A DNA stretch of 64,000 nt from Pedobacter changchengzhani (GCF_004354365.1 NZ_SJCY01000001.1:124001-188000), one strand, 5' to 3'; numbered from the stretch's first letter, positions 43,165 to 53,117 are shown. Numbers and translations: made by a program. The notes: a model not told the origin generated them from the sequence alone.

Positions 43165-44637
43165 ATGCTCAAAACTTTTTTAAGTCATCAATGGAAATCA
43201 TTTTGGCGCGCTCGAAATAAGGCTGGGAGTGTGGCTTCGCAAGTTGTTTTAGGGTTTTTTATGCTCTATTTCTTAGGCGTTGCGCTTGCAATTGGCTTCG
43301 GTATGCCATTTTTATTAGGTTATGTTTTTAAAGGCCAAGATGTAGTAAAAAGTTTCAACGGAATTATTCTTTACTATTTTGCTTTCGATTTTTTGATGCG
43401 TTTACAACTGCAAGATTTGCCTACCTTAAGCATTGTACCATATCTTCATTTAAAAATTACCAGAAATAAGATCATTAACTTTTTAAATGTTAAAGCTTTA
43501 TTTTCATTATTTAATCTTTGGCCGTTTATTTTGTTTTTGCCTTTTTGTATTATAAAAATTGGCCCGGCTTATGGCTCTTTTGTTGCTTTAATGTACATGA
43601 TTGTTATACTTTCTACGGCGGTTTTTAATAACTTTTTAGTGCTGTATGTAAAGAGAAAATCTATTTCTAATGTGTGGTACACTGTTATTGGTTTAGCGAT
43701 AATTGCTTCTTTTGCTGGCTTAGAATATTTCAAAGTTATATCAATTGGATCTTTCTCTGATGTAGTATTTAAACAAATAGCAACAAAACCTTATTTAGGA
43801 TTTTTAACGCCGATAATCGCATTCGCTATTTTTAAATTAAATAGTATTTACTTGCTCAAAAATTTATATACAGAAGAATTAACCTCAGTACATGAGAAGA
43901 AAGTAAGTACAGATTATGCGTTTTTAAATCATTTCGGCAAAGTAGGTGAATTGGCAGCACTGGAATTAAAGCTCATATTAAGACATAAAAGACCTCGATC
44001 ATCGGTTATTATGAGCTTTTTATTTCTTTTTTACGGATTTATATTTTACAAACAACCGGCAATTCAACACGATGATTTTGGCAAGATGATGTTTGGCGCT
44101 ATATTTATGACTGGTATTTCTATCATTATTTATGGTCAGTTTATGTTTGCTTGGCAAAGTGCTCATTTCGATGGCTTGCTTTCAAACAAAATCAATTTTA
44201 AGGATTATATTAAAGCAAAGTTTTTACTTTTTACCATCGCAGCCACAGCAATTACGCTTTTAGCAAGCTTTTATGGCTTTTTAAGTCCGAAGTTATTGCT
44301 CCTGCACCTCGCAGCATATTTATATAATGTTGGTTTCGGCACAGTCATCGTACTTTACTTAGCTACATTAAATTATAAACGGTTAGACATTACAAAATCC
44401 GCAAGTTTTAATTACCAGGGCACAGGTGCAACACAGTGGTTGTTAATGTTACCGTATGCATTAATTCCAATATTTATTTATTTGCCTTTCGGGATTATGG
44501 ATTTGCCCTACTGGGGATTATTTGCAGTTTCGGTTTTTGGCCTAATTATGCTTTTAATGCGGGGCTTTTGGGTAAACTTTATTACCGCAAGATTAGAAAA
44601 ACAACGATATAAAATAGCCGAAGGCTTTAGAGAATAA
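43165..44637 (+). CDS. DUF5687 family membrane protein (ABC exporter permease-like)
   Basis: A 490-residue inner-membrane protein with about 11-12 hydrophobic segments. The N-terminus MLKTFLSHQWKSFWRARNKA and the following LRLQLQDLPTLSIVPYLHL-like block (DFLMRLQLQDLPTL) are typical of the DUF5687 family of Bacteroidota. The gene ends 2 bases before an ABC ATPase start, so the two together should form an ABC exporter. Substrate unknown. Confidence 0.85.
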   Translation: MLKTFLSHQWKSFWRARNKAGSVASQVVLGFFMLYFLGVALAIGFGMPFLLGYVFKGQDVVKSFNGIILYYFAFDFLMRLQLQDLPTLSIVPYLHLKITRNKIINFLNVKALFSLFNLWPFILFLPFCIIKIGPAYGSFVALMYMIVILSTAVFNNFLVLYVKRKSISNVWYTVIGLAIIASFAGLEYFKVISIGSFSDVVFKQIATKPYLGFLTPIIAFAIFKLNSIYLLKNLYTEELTSVHEKKVSTDYAFLNHFGKVGELAALELKLILRHKRPRSSVIMSFLFLFYGFIFYKQPAIQHDDFGKMMFGAIFMTGISIIIYGQFMFAWQSAHFDGLLSNKINFKDYIKAKFLLFTIAATAITLLASFYGFLSPKLLLLHLAAYLYNVGFGTVIVLYLATLNYKRLDITKSASFNYQGTGATQWLLMLPYALIPIFIYLPFGIMDLPYWGLFAVSVFGLIMLLMRGFWVNFITARLEKQRYKIAEGFRE

Positions 44638-44639
44638 TT

Positions 44640-45332
44640 ATGATTTTAGAGGTTAAAAATTTACAAAAGATTTATGGCGATAAAATCGTTGTGAACATAG
44701 AAAATTTAAACATTAAAGCAGGCGAAACCGTTGGTTTAGTAGGTAATAATGGCGCAGGTAAAACTACATTTTTCCGTATGCTTTTAGATTTAATTCGGCC
44801 TACAAATGGCGAAGTGCTATCAAAAGGTGAAAACGTAATGCACAACACCGATTGGAAAAATTATACGGCATCTTTTTTAGATGAAGGGTTTTTAATCGAT
44901 TATTTAACACCCGAAGAATACTTTGTTTTTATTGGGAGTTTAAACAACTTATCTGCAGCTGATGTTGATGCATATTTGACCCATTACGTAGAATTTTTTA
45001 ACGGAGAGATTTTAAAAAGTGGCAAATACATCCGCGATTTTAGTAAAGGCAACCAAAACAAAGTTGGTATTGCTGCTGCGTTAATGCAAAAGCCAGAGAT
45101 TTTAATTTTAGATGAACCTTTTGCAAATTTAGATCCAACAACCCAAATTAGGTTGAAGAAAATTTTAAAAGATCATGCTGGAAATATGACCACTTTTATA
45201 TCGAGTCACGATTTAAATCACGTTACTGATGTATGCAATCGAATCGTTTTGCTGGAAAAAGGTGTTGTTATAAAAGATTTTAAAACGGATCAAAATACGC
45301 TAAAAGAATTAGAAAGCTACTTCTCGGCCTAA
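44640..45332 (+). CDS. ABC transporter ATP-binding protein
   Basis: A 230-residue ATPase: Walker A GNNGAGKTT (residues 35-43), signature region in the degenerate form FSKGNQNKVGIA (about 137-148), Walker B EILILDEPFANLDP and the switch region SSHDLNHV with the H-loop. The non-canonical signature is common in ABC-2-type exporters. It partners the DUF5687 protein, whose stop is 2 bases upstream. Confidence 0.93.
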   Translation: MILEVKNLQKIYGDKIVVNIENLNIKAGETVGLVGNNGAGKTTFFRMLLDLIRPTNGEVLSKGENVMHNTDWKNYTASFLDEGFLIDYLTPEEYFVFIGSLNNLSAADVDAYLTHYVEFFNGEILKSGKYIRDFSKGNQNKVGIAAALMQKPEILILDEPFANLDPTTQIRLKKILKDHAGNMTTFISSHDLNHVTDVCNRIVLLEKGVVIKDFKTDQNTLKELESYFSA

Positions 45333-45496
45333 TTTGTACTAATATTTATACATCCTAATGGAATTCTCTTTTTTTTAAACAATTGTTTTTATTTCATGTT
45401 ATTGAAATAAAAGCACAATTTCTACAATTGATTGACATTAAGTTAATATTGGCATTGTGTTTGTCAAGGTGTTATTAAAATTAAATAAATTATATT

Positions 45497-46174
45497 ATGA
45501 GTATTTCAAGAACTAAAATAGCAGTATTAAGTGTTGGATTTGCGATCAGCTCGATGGCGTTTCAAAGTTGCGACAGTTTAACTAAAACCCAAAAGGGTGC
45601 AGGTATCGGTGCAGCAGCGGGTGGCGTTATCGGTGCATTAATTGGTAAAAAAGCTGGTAATACAGCTGTTGGCGCGTTAATTGGTGGTGCTATTGGTGGT
45701 ACAGCTGGTGCGTTCATTGGTAAAAGAATGGATAAACAAGCTGCAGAGATTCAAAAAGCAATTCCGAATGCAGAGGTAATTCGCGAGGGTGAAGGTATTA
45801 TTGTAAAATTTGATAGTGGTATTTTATTCGATTTTGATAAAACAGCTTTAAAAGATGCTGCAAAAACAAACGTTCAAAGTTTAGCTGCATCATTAAACCA
45901 GTATCCTGATACCGATATTAAAATTATCGGTCATACTGATAATAAAGGAACAGAAGTTTATAACCAAGGTTTATCAGAAAGAAGAGCAGCGGCAGTTAAA
46001 GCTTATGCGGTTTCTCAAGGTGTACCATCATCTAGATTGGTAACGATTGGTAAAGGTTTCTCTGAGCCAATTGCAGATAACGATACTGATGCAGGACGTG
46101 CAGCTAACCGTCGTGTAGAGATTGTAATCGTAGCAAATGATTCATTAAAAGACACAGCAAAAAAAGAAGGATAA
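45497..46174 (+). CDS. Glycine-zipper OmpA-family lipoprotein (YiaD-like)
   Basis: A 225-residue lipoprotein: lipobox AFQSC (Cys25), then two glycine-zipper hairpins (about 33-75, GAGIGAAAGGVIGALIGKKA and GALIGGAIGGTAGAFIGKRM) that can insert in a membrane, and a C-terminal OmpA domain (about 100-212) with LFDFDKTAL, IIGHTDNKGTEVYNQGLS and GRAANRRVEIV. The layout is that of YiaD. Outer-membrane/peptidoglycan linkage is likely. Its transcript ends at a strong terminator at 46215. Confidence 0.9.
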   Translation: MSISRTKIAVLSVGFAISSMAFQSCDSLTKTQKGAGIGAAAGGVIGALIGKKAGNTAVGALIGGAIGGTAGAFIGKRMDKQAAEIQKAIPNAEVIREGEGIIVKFDSGILFDFDKTALKDAAKTNVQSLAASLNQYPDTDIKIIGHTDNKGTEVYNQGLSERRAAAVKAYAVSQGVPSSRLVTIGKGFSEPIADNDTDAGRAANRRVEIVIVANDSLKDTAKKEG

Positions 46175-46214
46175 AATTATCAATTCCCTCTATTTATGAG
46201 GTCATTATATATCC

Positions 46215-46243
46215 AACCCCGATGCAAAACATCGGGGTTTTTT
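46215..46243 (+). terminator. Intrinsic terminator
   Basis: AACCCCGATG (46215-46224), loop CAAAA, CATCGGGGTT (46230-46239) and a T-run. It closes the OmpA-type lipoprotein transcript. Confidence 0.92.
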
Positions 46244-46395
46244 GTTTTAAATAAAATCTTGAATATTGATAGACGCAAAGCATCTTTAGAGCTTATCGTT
46301 TTTACTAAAACCGTTTGGCCATCATGTTATACCTTTGCATTAGAATTTCCCGACTGCTTGGAAGGATACTAAATGGTGAGGCTTCTCTTTCCAAA

Positions 46396-46440
46396 AACCA
46401 CTGTGTTCTCTGTGAAAATCTCTGTGCGCTCTGTGCTTAA
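46396..46440. repeat. CTCTGTG-type dispersed repeat
   Basis: ACCACTGTGTTCTCTGTG, AAATCTCTGTGCGCTCTGTG then CTTAAT; another member of the family around hisS. Confidence 0.6.
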
Positions 46441-46453
46441 TTGTATAAAGTTG

Positions 46454-46798
46454 TTAAGTATATATATCCTCGAAATAACTCACCACTAAAGATTTCATTA
46501 ACATTTCTTGCTCCAGCATGGTATATGATGGAATTGCTTTAATCAATTTCCAGTGCGGCCAGCCATCTTGATCAATTCCTTCCAATTCGTAAAAATCCAT
46601 CTCACTCAAAAGCCTACATGTTGCAATATGCATTAACTCCTCCTTTTGGCGCTTGCTGTATTTCTTTGGCCCTTTGCCCAATTCCTGCACACCAATTAAA
46701 AACAGCATCACTTTCAGATCCGGAAAATCTGAATCAAATTCTTGAACAATTCGTTGTTGCAAAACTTTCCACTTAGCATTAATCTCCGACGGTTTCAT
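46454..46798 (-). CDS. Conserved hypothetical protein
   Basis: Start chosen at ATG 46798 (MKPSEINAKWKVLQQRIVQE), 114 residues; a further upstream start adds an odd Cys/Tyr-rich stretch. The protein is helical and charged, with LMLFLIGVQELG-like VMLFLIGVQELGKGPKKYS and a C-terminal WPHWKLIKAIPSYTMLEQEM. I do not recognise a family with a known role. No signal or membrane segment. It is divergent from the Gfo/Idh gene. Confidence 0.65.
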   Translation of the reverse strand: MKPSEINAKWKVLQQRIVQEFDSDFPDLKVMLFLIGVQELGKGPKKYSKRQKEELMHIATCRLLSEMDFYELEGIDQDGWPHWKLIKAIPSYTMLEQEMLMKSLVVSYFEDIYT

Positions 46799-46879
46799 AT
46801 CGCCAAAGATAATGTAAAAACAGCAGTTCACTTTATTAAAAAGGTTGATGATTTGCCATAAAACATTAAACCATTATTG

Positions 46880-46887
46880 TACTTTTG
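46880..46887 (+). promoter_or_regulatory. -7 promoter box
   Basis: TACTTTTG, full match to TAnnTTTG, 12 bases before the Gfo/Idh start; a TTTG lies 24 bases upstream, wider than the usual 19. Confidence 0.5.
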
Positions 46888-46899
46888 GATAGAAAACAA

Positions 46900-47928
46900 A
46901 TGATGAAAGTTAATACTGATAAAATAATTAATGCGGGTTTGTTGGCTTATGGTATGTCGGGCAGGGTTTTCCATGCGCCATTTTTAAATGCCCACGAAGG
47001 TTTTAATTTTAAAGCAATAGTAGAGCGAAACCGTAAAATTGCTCAAAATGATTATCCAAACTTAATCAGTTATAACTGCGTTGATGACCTCTTAAACGAT
47101 GATGAAATAGATTTAGTCGCAATTAATACCCCAAATAATCTCCATTACGAACACTCAAAGTTAGCGCTACAAAATGGAAAAAGTATTTTGGTTGAAAAAC
47201 CATTTACTGCAACTAGTAAACAGGCAAAAGAAATATTTGCTTTAGCGAAAGAGGTTGGCAAAAAAGTATTTGTATATCAAAATAGAAGATATGATAGTGG
47301 CTTCAAGGCAGTAAAAAAGATAATCGAAAGTGGCGAATTGGGTAATTTGGTCGAAGTGCATTTTCGTTACGATAGGTATAGAAATGAAATTGGTCCAAAA
47401 ACTTTTAAAGAGGATTTGGTAGAAGCCACAGGTTTACAATACGATTTAGGGCCACATTTAATCGACCAAGCAATCGCTTTATTTGGCAAGCCAGAAAAAT
47501 ACCATAAAGTCCTGAGTAAAAATCGAGCGGGCACCAAAGTAGATGATTATTTTGCAATCCAACTCTCTTATCCAAATCAATTAAACGTGTTTCTAACTTC
47601 CAGTATGCTGGTAGCCGCCATTAAGGAAGCGTTTGTAATTAATGGAACAAATGGCTCTTTCAGTAAAAACCATGCCGATGTACAAGAAGCACAATTACTT
47701 AAAGGCATTAAACCAACAGATGCAGGTTACGGAATCGAAAAGCCTGAAGATGCTGGAATACTGACCTTAGTTACGGAAAACGGAGGCAGAAATACTGAAA
47801 TCCTTCCATCCGAAAAGGGCGATTATATGGCTATTTTTGAGGCGGTTTACCAAAATTTAATCAACAACAAGCCTTATCCAATTACAGAAGAGGCTATTAT
47901 AACACAATTAGAAATAATAGAAAGCTAA
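46900..47928 (+). CDS. Gfo/Idh/MocA family oxidoreductase
   Basis: About 342 residues from ATG 46900 or 46903; an upstream TTG would overlap the promoter box. The N-terminal Rossmann fold shows GLLAYGMSGRVFHAPFL, VAINTPNNLHYEHSKLAL and the catalytic-lysine motif VEKPFTAT; the C-terminal domain carries LQYDLGPHLIDQAIALFG, typical of the YdgJ/IolW-like branch. These enzymes oxidise or reduce sugars or inositols with NAD(P). Substrate unknown. It is followed after 23 bases by the MtfA-like gene. Confidence 0.9.
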   Translation: MMKVNTDKIINAGLLAYGMSGRVFHAPFLNAHEGFNFKAIVERNRKIAQNDYPNLISYNCVDDLLNDDEIDLVAINTPNNLHYEHSKLALQNGKSILVEKPFTATSKQAKEIFALAKEVGKKVFVYQNRRYDSGFKAVKKIIESGELGNLVEVHFRYDRYRNEIGPKTFKEDLVEATGLQYDLGPHLIDQAIALFGKPEKYHKVLSKNRAGTKVDDYFAIQLSYPNQLNVFLTSSMLVAAIKEAFVINGTNGSFSKNHADVQEAQLLKGIKPTDAGYGIEKPEDAGILTLVTENGGRNTEILPSEKGDYMAIFEAVYQNLINNKPYPITEEAIITQLEIIES

Positions 47929-47951
47929 TTGATAAACATTTAATCTTAAAT

Positions 47952-48728
47952 ATGAGCACATTACCTTTTGGCTATTTAATACCTATTTTTTTAATCGTTC
48001 TTTATTTCATTTTAAGAAAGAAGAAACCCGCAGTAGAACCTTTAACAGTAACCGACAAACAAATTTTGGAGGATTATGTAAGTTTTTATCATAAGCTGAG
48101 CACCGAGAATAAAACTCGCTTTGAGCAAAAAATCGCCTCATTTTTTAGCAATGTAAAGATAGAAGCTGTGGGTTTAGAGATGACTACTTTGGATGAACTG
48201 CTGATTGCATCGAGCGCTGTTATACCAATTTTCGGCTTTGATGATTGGACTTATAAAAATTTAAGTACAGTGCTTTTATATCCCGATACTTTTAACAAGG
48301 ATTTTCAATTTGAACAGGGAAGTGAGCGTAATGTGATGGGAATGGTTGGAACGGGTTATATGAACGGACAAATGATTTTATCGCGTTCGGCTTTAAGACA
48401 CGGTTTTTCCAAAAGCGCAGGAAAAGAAAATACAGCAATTCATGAGTTTGTTCATTTGCTAGATAAATCTGACGGTGCGACAGATGGCATTCCAGAAAAT
48501 TTATTGAGCCATCAATATACCTTGCCATGGGTAAAAATGATGCACGAAGAAATTGAACGGATTAAAGATGATAAATCGGATATTAACCCGTACGCAATGA
48601 CCAATCAGGCAGAATTTTTTGCCGTTGTTTCCGAATATTTTTTCGAAAGACCCGATTTACTTAAAGAAAAACATCCCGATCTATATCAAATGTTAAGTCG
48701 TGCATTTGCTCAAAACCCAATAAAATAA
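47952..48728 (+). CDS. MtfA-like zinc peptidase (M90 family)
   Basis: A 258-residue protein with an N-terminal membrane segment (about 3-21) and a cytoplasmic peptidase domain. The zinc motif HEFVHLLDKSDGATDG (His164-His168 of HExxH) matches MtfA, as do ILSRSALRHGF and NPYAMTNQAEFFAVVSEYFF, which holds the third ligand. In E. coli MtfA binds Mlc and influences glucose phosphotransferase regulation; Bacteroidota homologues have no known target. Spacing suggests co-transcription with neighbours on both sides. Confidence 0.88.
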   Translation: MSTLPFGYLIPIFLIVLYFILRKKKPAVEPLTVTDKQILEDYVSFYHKLSTENKTRFEQKIASFFSNVKIEAVGLEMTTLDELLIASSAVIPIFGFDDWTYKNLSTVLLYPDTFNKDFQFEQGSERNVMGMVGTGYMNGQMILSRSALRHGFSKSAGKENTAIHEFVHLLDKSDGATDGIPENLLSHQYTLPWVKMMHEEIERIKDDKSDINPYAMTNQAEFFAVVSEYFFERPDLLKEKHPDLYQMLSRAFAQNPIK

Positions 48729-48734
48729 TCATTT

Positions 48735-49637
48735 ATGAAAATTAATAAATTTACCGCAGTACTAACGTTAACATTTTTTGTAGCGCTTAGTGTAAGTGCG
48801 CAGAAAACCTACACCATTAAACAAAATTTCCCTATTGGTAAGAAATATCTTATAAAGATGATTTCAGATCAGTTTATCTCGCAGAAAATTGGCGAGCAAA
48901 ATATTGATTTAAAACAAAATATTGGGACAGATTACACATTCGATATTCGTAATGGCAATGATTCGGAAAAAAATATTGAAGTAACGTACGATCGTATTTA
49001 CATGACGTCGGAAACAGGCGGAAATAAAATGAATATAGATTCTGATGATCAAGACACCACAAAAGCCAATCCATTTAGAAAACTTAAGGGTGCGGGTTTT
49101 ACAATGATCATGTTGCACGATGGATCTGTAAAATCGATAAACGGTGTAGATAAAATGCTAAATGATATGACCTCGAGCATGTCTAAAGATACGGCAGTTG
49201 TTCGTTCGATTAAACAATCGTTGGCCAAACAATTTAACGCAGAAAGTTTAAAGCAAACCATGGAATCATCGCTAAAAATTTATCCATCAAAACCAATTAA
49301 AATTGGTGAAAGTTGGGTTTCTGCAACCAAAGTTAATTTGGCAATGCCAATGGAAATGAATTCGACTTATACATTAAAAGATGTTAAAGGCAATATTGCT
49401 TATCTAACCATAAGTGGAACATTAGCTTCCAAAGGCAGTTTTGATGCAATGAATAATAAAATGGAAACCGATTTAAAGGGCACAAACATAGGTGATGCTG
49501 AGCTCGATCTTAATACAGGGTTGATTATGAACGCGCATTCTCGTATCGAAATGGACGGCACAATAAAAGCACAAGGTCAAAATATTGCTTTTAAACTCCA
49601 GGGAATTACTAAGATCGAGGCAAAAGAAATTAAATAA
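48735..49637 (+). CDS. DUF6263 family secreted protein
   Basis: A 300-residue protein with a signal peptide (about 1-22, ending SVSAQ) and a beta-rich body. Segments IGKKYLIKMISDQFISQK, FTMIMLHDGSVKSINGVDKM and KIGESWVSATKVNL resemble DUF6263 proteins of Bacteroidota. Function unknown; probably periplasmic. It lies 6 bases after the MtfA-like gene. Confidence 0.78.
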   Translation: MKINKFTAVLTLTFFVALSVSAQKTYTIKQNFPIGKKYLIKMISDQFISQKIGEQNIDLKQNIGTDYTFDIRNGNDSEKNIEVTYDRIYMTSETGGNKMNIDSDDQDTTKANPFRKLKGAGFTMIMLHDGSVKSINGVDKMLNDMTSSMSKDTAVVRSIKQSLAKQFNAESLKQTMESSLKIYPSKPIKIGESWVSATKVNLAMPMEMNSTYTLKDVKGNIAYLTISGTLASKGSFDAMNNKMETDLKGTNIGDAELDLNTGLIMNAHSRIEMDGTIKAQGQNIAFKLQGITKIEAKEIK

Positions 49638-49646
49638 TTTAGATGT

Positions 49647-50633
49647 TTATAACCCGCCAATTAAAGCAATCAAAAATTCTGTTGTAATTTCAACATGTGG
49701 AATATGCCCACAGTCTTCAAATTCTATAATTTTTGAGCCTGGTATTTTTAGTGCTGTATTTTTGCCTAAAAACCTGTAAAGCCCATGTATTGCTTGCTGA
49801 TCTTTAGATAAAAGCCCCTTGCCAACTATTGTTTTATCTTCCTTACCGATAAATAAAATGGTTGGCACTTTTAAATCTTTAAATTCATCAACAACAGGTT
49901 GTTCATAAATCATGTTGTAGGTTAGCGCAGCAACTTTGGCAGCTTTTGGGTAATCGGCACTAAAAGTGGGGCCGGCGGCAATGTTTACCAAATAATCGTA
50001 TTCTGGTTTCCAAATGGTAAAGTACGAGCTTTGATAATATTTTTTAATGCTTTGCGCAGTATTTTTAAGCTCACGTTTGTATTGTTCCTCAACGGTTGAT
50101 GCAGGTACAAAAGCTTTATAATCTTCTAAACCAATTGGGTTTTCGAGTAATAATTTATCCATTCTTTCTGGATACATTAAAGCAAAACGCGTAGCCAACA
50201 TACCGCCCATACTGTGTCCCAAAATCGAAGTTTTTTTGATACCCAAAGTATCCAAAAGCTTTTTATTCCATTCGGCAAGCTGTTTAAAGGTGTAATTAAT
50301 AATCGGTTTGGATGATCGGCCAAAGCCAATTTGGTCTGGTGCAATTACCCTAAAACCAACTGCAGCAAGTGCTTTAATCACACTTCCCCAGTAATAACCT
50401 CCAAAGTTCTTACCATGGAATAACATCACGGTTCTTCCGTTTGGGGTAATTGTTGGTGCCACATCCATATAGGCCATGTTAATATCTTGGCCGTCGATAT
50501 TTAAGGGTAGATATTTAAGGGCATAAGGATATTTTACACCCTCTAAATTAATAGAAAGTGTGTCTATTTTCTGTGCTTTCGCCGATGTAATATAAATTAT
50601 TGAAAGCGTTAGTAGAATTAAGATTCTTCTCAT
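49647..50633 (-). CDS. Secreted alpha/beta hydrolase
   Basis: A 328-residue protein with a signal peptide (about 1-20). The oxyanion-hole region LFHGKNFGGYYWG and nucleophile elbow GHSMGG (Ser near residue 141) are clear, with FIGKEDKTIVG for the acid and DCGHIPHVE for the histidine. Member of the epoxide-hydrolase/haloperoxidase-like esterases; substrate unknown. It faces the DUF6263 gene convergently with 9 bases between stops. Confidence 0.9.
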   Translation of the reverse strand: MRRILILLTLSIIYITSAKAQKIDTLSINLEGVKYPYALKYLPLNIDGQDINMAYMDVAPTITPNGRTVMLFHGKNFGGYYWGSVIKALAAVGFRVIAPDQIGFGRSSKPIINYTFKQLAEWNKKLLDTLGIKKTSILGHSMGGMLATRFALMYPERMDKLLLENPIGLEDYKAFVPASTVEEQYKRELKNTAQSIKKYYQSSYFTIWKPEYDYLVNIAAGPTFSADYPKAAKVAALTYNMIYEQPVVDEFKDLKVPTILFIGKEDKTIVGKGLLSKDQQAIHGLYRFLGKNTALKIPGSKIIEFEDCGHIPHVEITTEFLIALIGGL

Positions 50634-50874
50634 TATGAATGTTTGAATTGCGAATTGTTAATGATTTGCAAATTTACACAATTTAAGCGTCCTTAATTTT
50701 TTAACTTAATTTATGTTCTCAATTATAAGCTTTCTGTAAAATAGCGCATTCATTAGCAAGGTGCTAAAACATCTTATATAAAATGTTTGTAGTATTTAAC
50801 AATAGCTTAAACTTGTTACGTTTTAATGTGTAAAATAATTGGTTGAGCTTTATAAACTTTTAAAAAGAACAATT

Positions 50875-51864
50875 ATGGAATATAGGAAGATTGGAAATTC
50901 AGATTTAGAGATGTCGGTAATTACTTTCGGTGCTTGGGCTGCGGGTGGTTGGATGTGGGGAAGTACAGATAGAAACGACGCAATAAATGCCATTAAAGCT
51001 TCGTACGATTTAGGCGTAACTTCAATCGATACCGCTCCAATTTACGGGCAAGGCGATAGTGAAGAAATTGTTGGTGATGCGATAAAAGGAATTTCTAGAG
51101 ATGAATTACAGATTGTAACCAAATTTGGTATGCGGTGGGATTTAGCAAAAGGAGATTTTGGATTTAAAAGTAAAGATAACGATGGTAAAGATATCGACAT
51201 CTATAAATACGCCGGTAGAGAAAGTATTATTTACGAATGTGAACAATCGTTAAAGCGTTTAAAAACAGATTATATCGATTTATATCAAATTCATTGGCCC
51301 GATAAAACTACGCCGATGAGTGAAACTTTTGAAGCCGTAAGTAGATTGATCGACCAGGGGAAAGTTCGCTACGCTGGGGTTTGCAATTTTAATGCTGAAC
51401 AATTAAAAGAAGCAGGTCAAACTTTAGAAATTATTTCGAACCAAATTCCGTTTAGTATGGTAAATCGTGCGGTTGAAGATAAAACTGTTCCTTATTGTAT
51501 CGAAAAAAATAAATCAGTTTTAGCTTATAGTCCGATGGAGAGAGGTTTATTGACTGGCAAAATTACCAAAGATTATAAGTTTGAGGCCGGCGATCACCGT
51601 AAGGGAAATAAATTTTTCACTGCTGAAAGTATTGAGCAAACAAATGCATTTTTGGCTAAAATTAAGCCTTTGGCTGATGAAAAAAATGCGTCGTTGTCGC
51701 AGTTGGTTTTACGTTGGACAATCGATCAACCTGGGATAACCATTGCTTTGGTTGGTGCTAGAAATGCAATGCAATCGGTACAAAATGCAGAAGCTGTTAA
51801 TGTAAAACTAACTGTTGATGAGATTGAGTTTATCGATTTTGAATTGAAGAATGCTGGATTTTAA
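50875..51864 (+). CDS. Aldo/keto reductase
   Basis: 329 residues from ATG 50875 (MEYRKIGNSDLEMSVITFG); the earlier in-frame start adds a non-conserved leader. The catalytic tetrad is visible: Asp in SIDTAPIYGQGDSEEIVG, Tyr in the same block, Lys in LQIVTKFG and His in LYQIHWPDKT. NADPH-binding residues lie in ALVGARNAMQSVQNA. It reduces aldehydes or ketones; substrate unknown. Probably transcribed with the old yellow enzyme downstream (55 bases). Confidence 0.93.
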   Translation: MEYRKIGNSDLEMSVITFGAWAAGGWMWGSTDRNDAINAIKASYDLGVTSIDTAPIYGQGDSEEIVGDAIKGISRDELQIVTKFGMRWDLAKGDFGFKSKDNDGKDIDIYKYAGRESIIYECEQSLKRLKTDYIDLYQIHWPDKTTPMSETFEAVSRLIDQGKVRYAGVCNFNAEQLKEAGQTLEIISNQIPFSMVNRAVEDKTVPYCIEKNKSVLAYSPMERGLLTGKITKDYKFEAGDHRKGNKFFTAESIEQTNAFLAKIKPLADEKNASLSQLVLRWTIDQPGITIALVGARNAMQSVQNAEAVNVKLTVDEIEFIDFELKNAGF

Positions 51865-51919
51865 TAATTAATTTTAACCGCAGTTTTATGCTAACTGTCG
51901 TTGATAAATCAAAAAATAT

Positions 51920-52996
51920 ATGTCGAAATTATTTAGTGCCCTTACTATAAAAAATGTTACGTTAAAAAACCGTTTGGTTATCTCGCCAATGTGCCAATAT
52001 TCATCTGTTGATGGTTTTGCCAACGATTGGCACTTGGTTCATTTAGGAAGCAGATCGATTGGTGGCGCTGCATTAATTATTCAAGAAGCTACCGCGGTAA
52101 CGCCCGAAGGTAGAATTACATACGGCGATATGGGTATTTGGAAAGATGAACACGTTGATAAATTAAAACAAATTGTTTCCTTTATCCATGCCAATGGTGC
52201 TGTGGCAGGTATTCAACTTGCACATGCGGGTAGAAAAGCAAGTTGCGAATTACCTTGGAATGGTGGTGAACAAATTACTGAAGGAGAAAATAGTTGGAAA
52301 CCCGTTGCACCTTCTGCAATTCCGTTTAAAACCGAACAGGTTATTCCGCACGAATTAAGCATAAAGGAAATTCAAGAAGTTGTTACGGCTTTTAGAGATG
52401 CAGCAAGGCGTGCGAAAGATGCTGGTTTTAAAGTGGTCGAAGTACATGCTGCACACGGTTATTTATTACATGAGTTTTTTAGTCCGCTAAGTAATAAGAG
52501 AACTGATGTTTATGGCGGTAGTTTTGAAAATAGAATTAGGTTAACCATCGATGTTGTAGAAGCAGTGCAGTCGGTTTGGCCAGAAGATTTGCCATTATTT
52601 GTGCGTATTTCGGCTACAGATTGGACGGAAGGTGGTTGGACAATTGAGGATTCGTTACAATTAGCGGCGGTGCTAAAAGATAAAGGTGTAGATTTAATTG
52701 ATACTTCTTCTGGTGGAAACGTACCTGATGCAAAAATTCCGGCTGGTCCAAATTATCAGGTTCCGTTTGCCGATAAAATTAGGAACGAGATTGGTATTTT
52801 AACCGGTGCGGTTGGCGTTATTGTTAAAGCCCACCAAGCAGAAGAAATTTTAGAACAGGGCAAAGCCGATTTAATATTTATTGCAAGGGAATCATTACGG
52901 GATGCGTACTTTCCTTTAAATGCTGCGCAAATTTTAGGTGATGATATTGAATGGCCTAATCAGTATGTGAGGGCGAAGAGAGAGGTTTTTAAATAA
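51920..52996 (+). CDS. namA: NADPH dehydrogenase, old yellow enzyme family (YqjM/NamA-like)
   Basis: A 358-residue FMN TIM-barrel ene-reductase. ISPMCQYSSVDGFANDWHL, IQLAHAGRKASCE, VHAAHGYLLHEFFSPLSNKR and DVYGGSFENR are the motifs of the YqjM (thermophilic-like) subclass. It reduces activated C=C bonds using NADPH. A terminator hairpin follows at 53008. Its pairing with an aldo/keto reductase suggests detoxification of unsaturated carbonyls (inference). Confidence 0.93.
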   Translation: MSKLFSALTIKNVTLKNRLVISPMCQYSSVDGFANDWHLVHLGSRSIGGAALIIQEATAVTPEGRITYGDMGIWKDEHVDKLKQIVSFIHANGAVAGIQLAHAGRKASCELPWNGGEQITEGENSWKPVAPSAIPFKTEQVIPHELSIKEIQEVVTAFRDAARRAKDAGFKVVEVHAAHGYLLHEFFSPLSNKRTDVYGGSFENRIRLTIDVVEAVQSVWPEDLPLFVRISATDWTEGGWTIEDSLQLAAVLKDKGVDLIDTSSGGNVPDAKIPAGPNYQVPFADKIRNEIGILTGAVGVIVKAHQAEEILEQGKADLIFIARESLRDAYFPLNAAQILGDDIEWPNQYVRAKREVFK

Positions 52997-53007
52997 GAAA
53001 TTTATTT

Positions 53008-53067
53008 ATAATTATCGGATGAATATCAGCATGTTGCTAGTAATCATCCGATGATTATTTTTTTTTG
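53008..53067 (+). terminator. Intrinsic terminator after namA
   Basis: ATAATTATCGGATGA (53008-53022) pairs, with one G-T, with TCATCCGATGATTAT (53044-53058) and is followed by a run of nine or more T. Confidence 0.85.
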
Positions 53068-53117
53068 TCGAAACCGTGGTCTTGTCTTTGGCGCCGACCC
53101 ATTTTCAATATCATAAT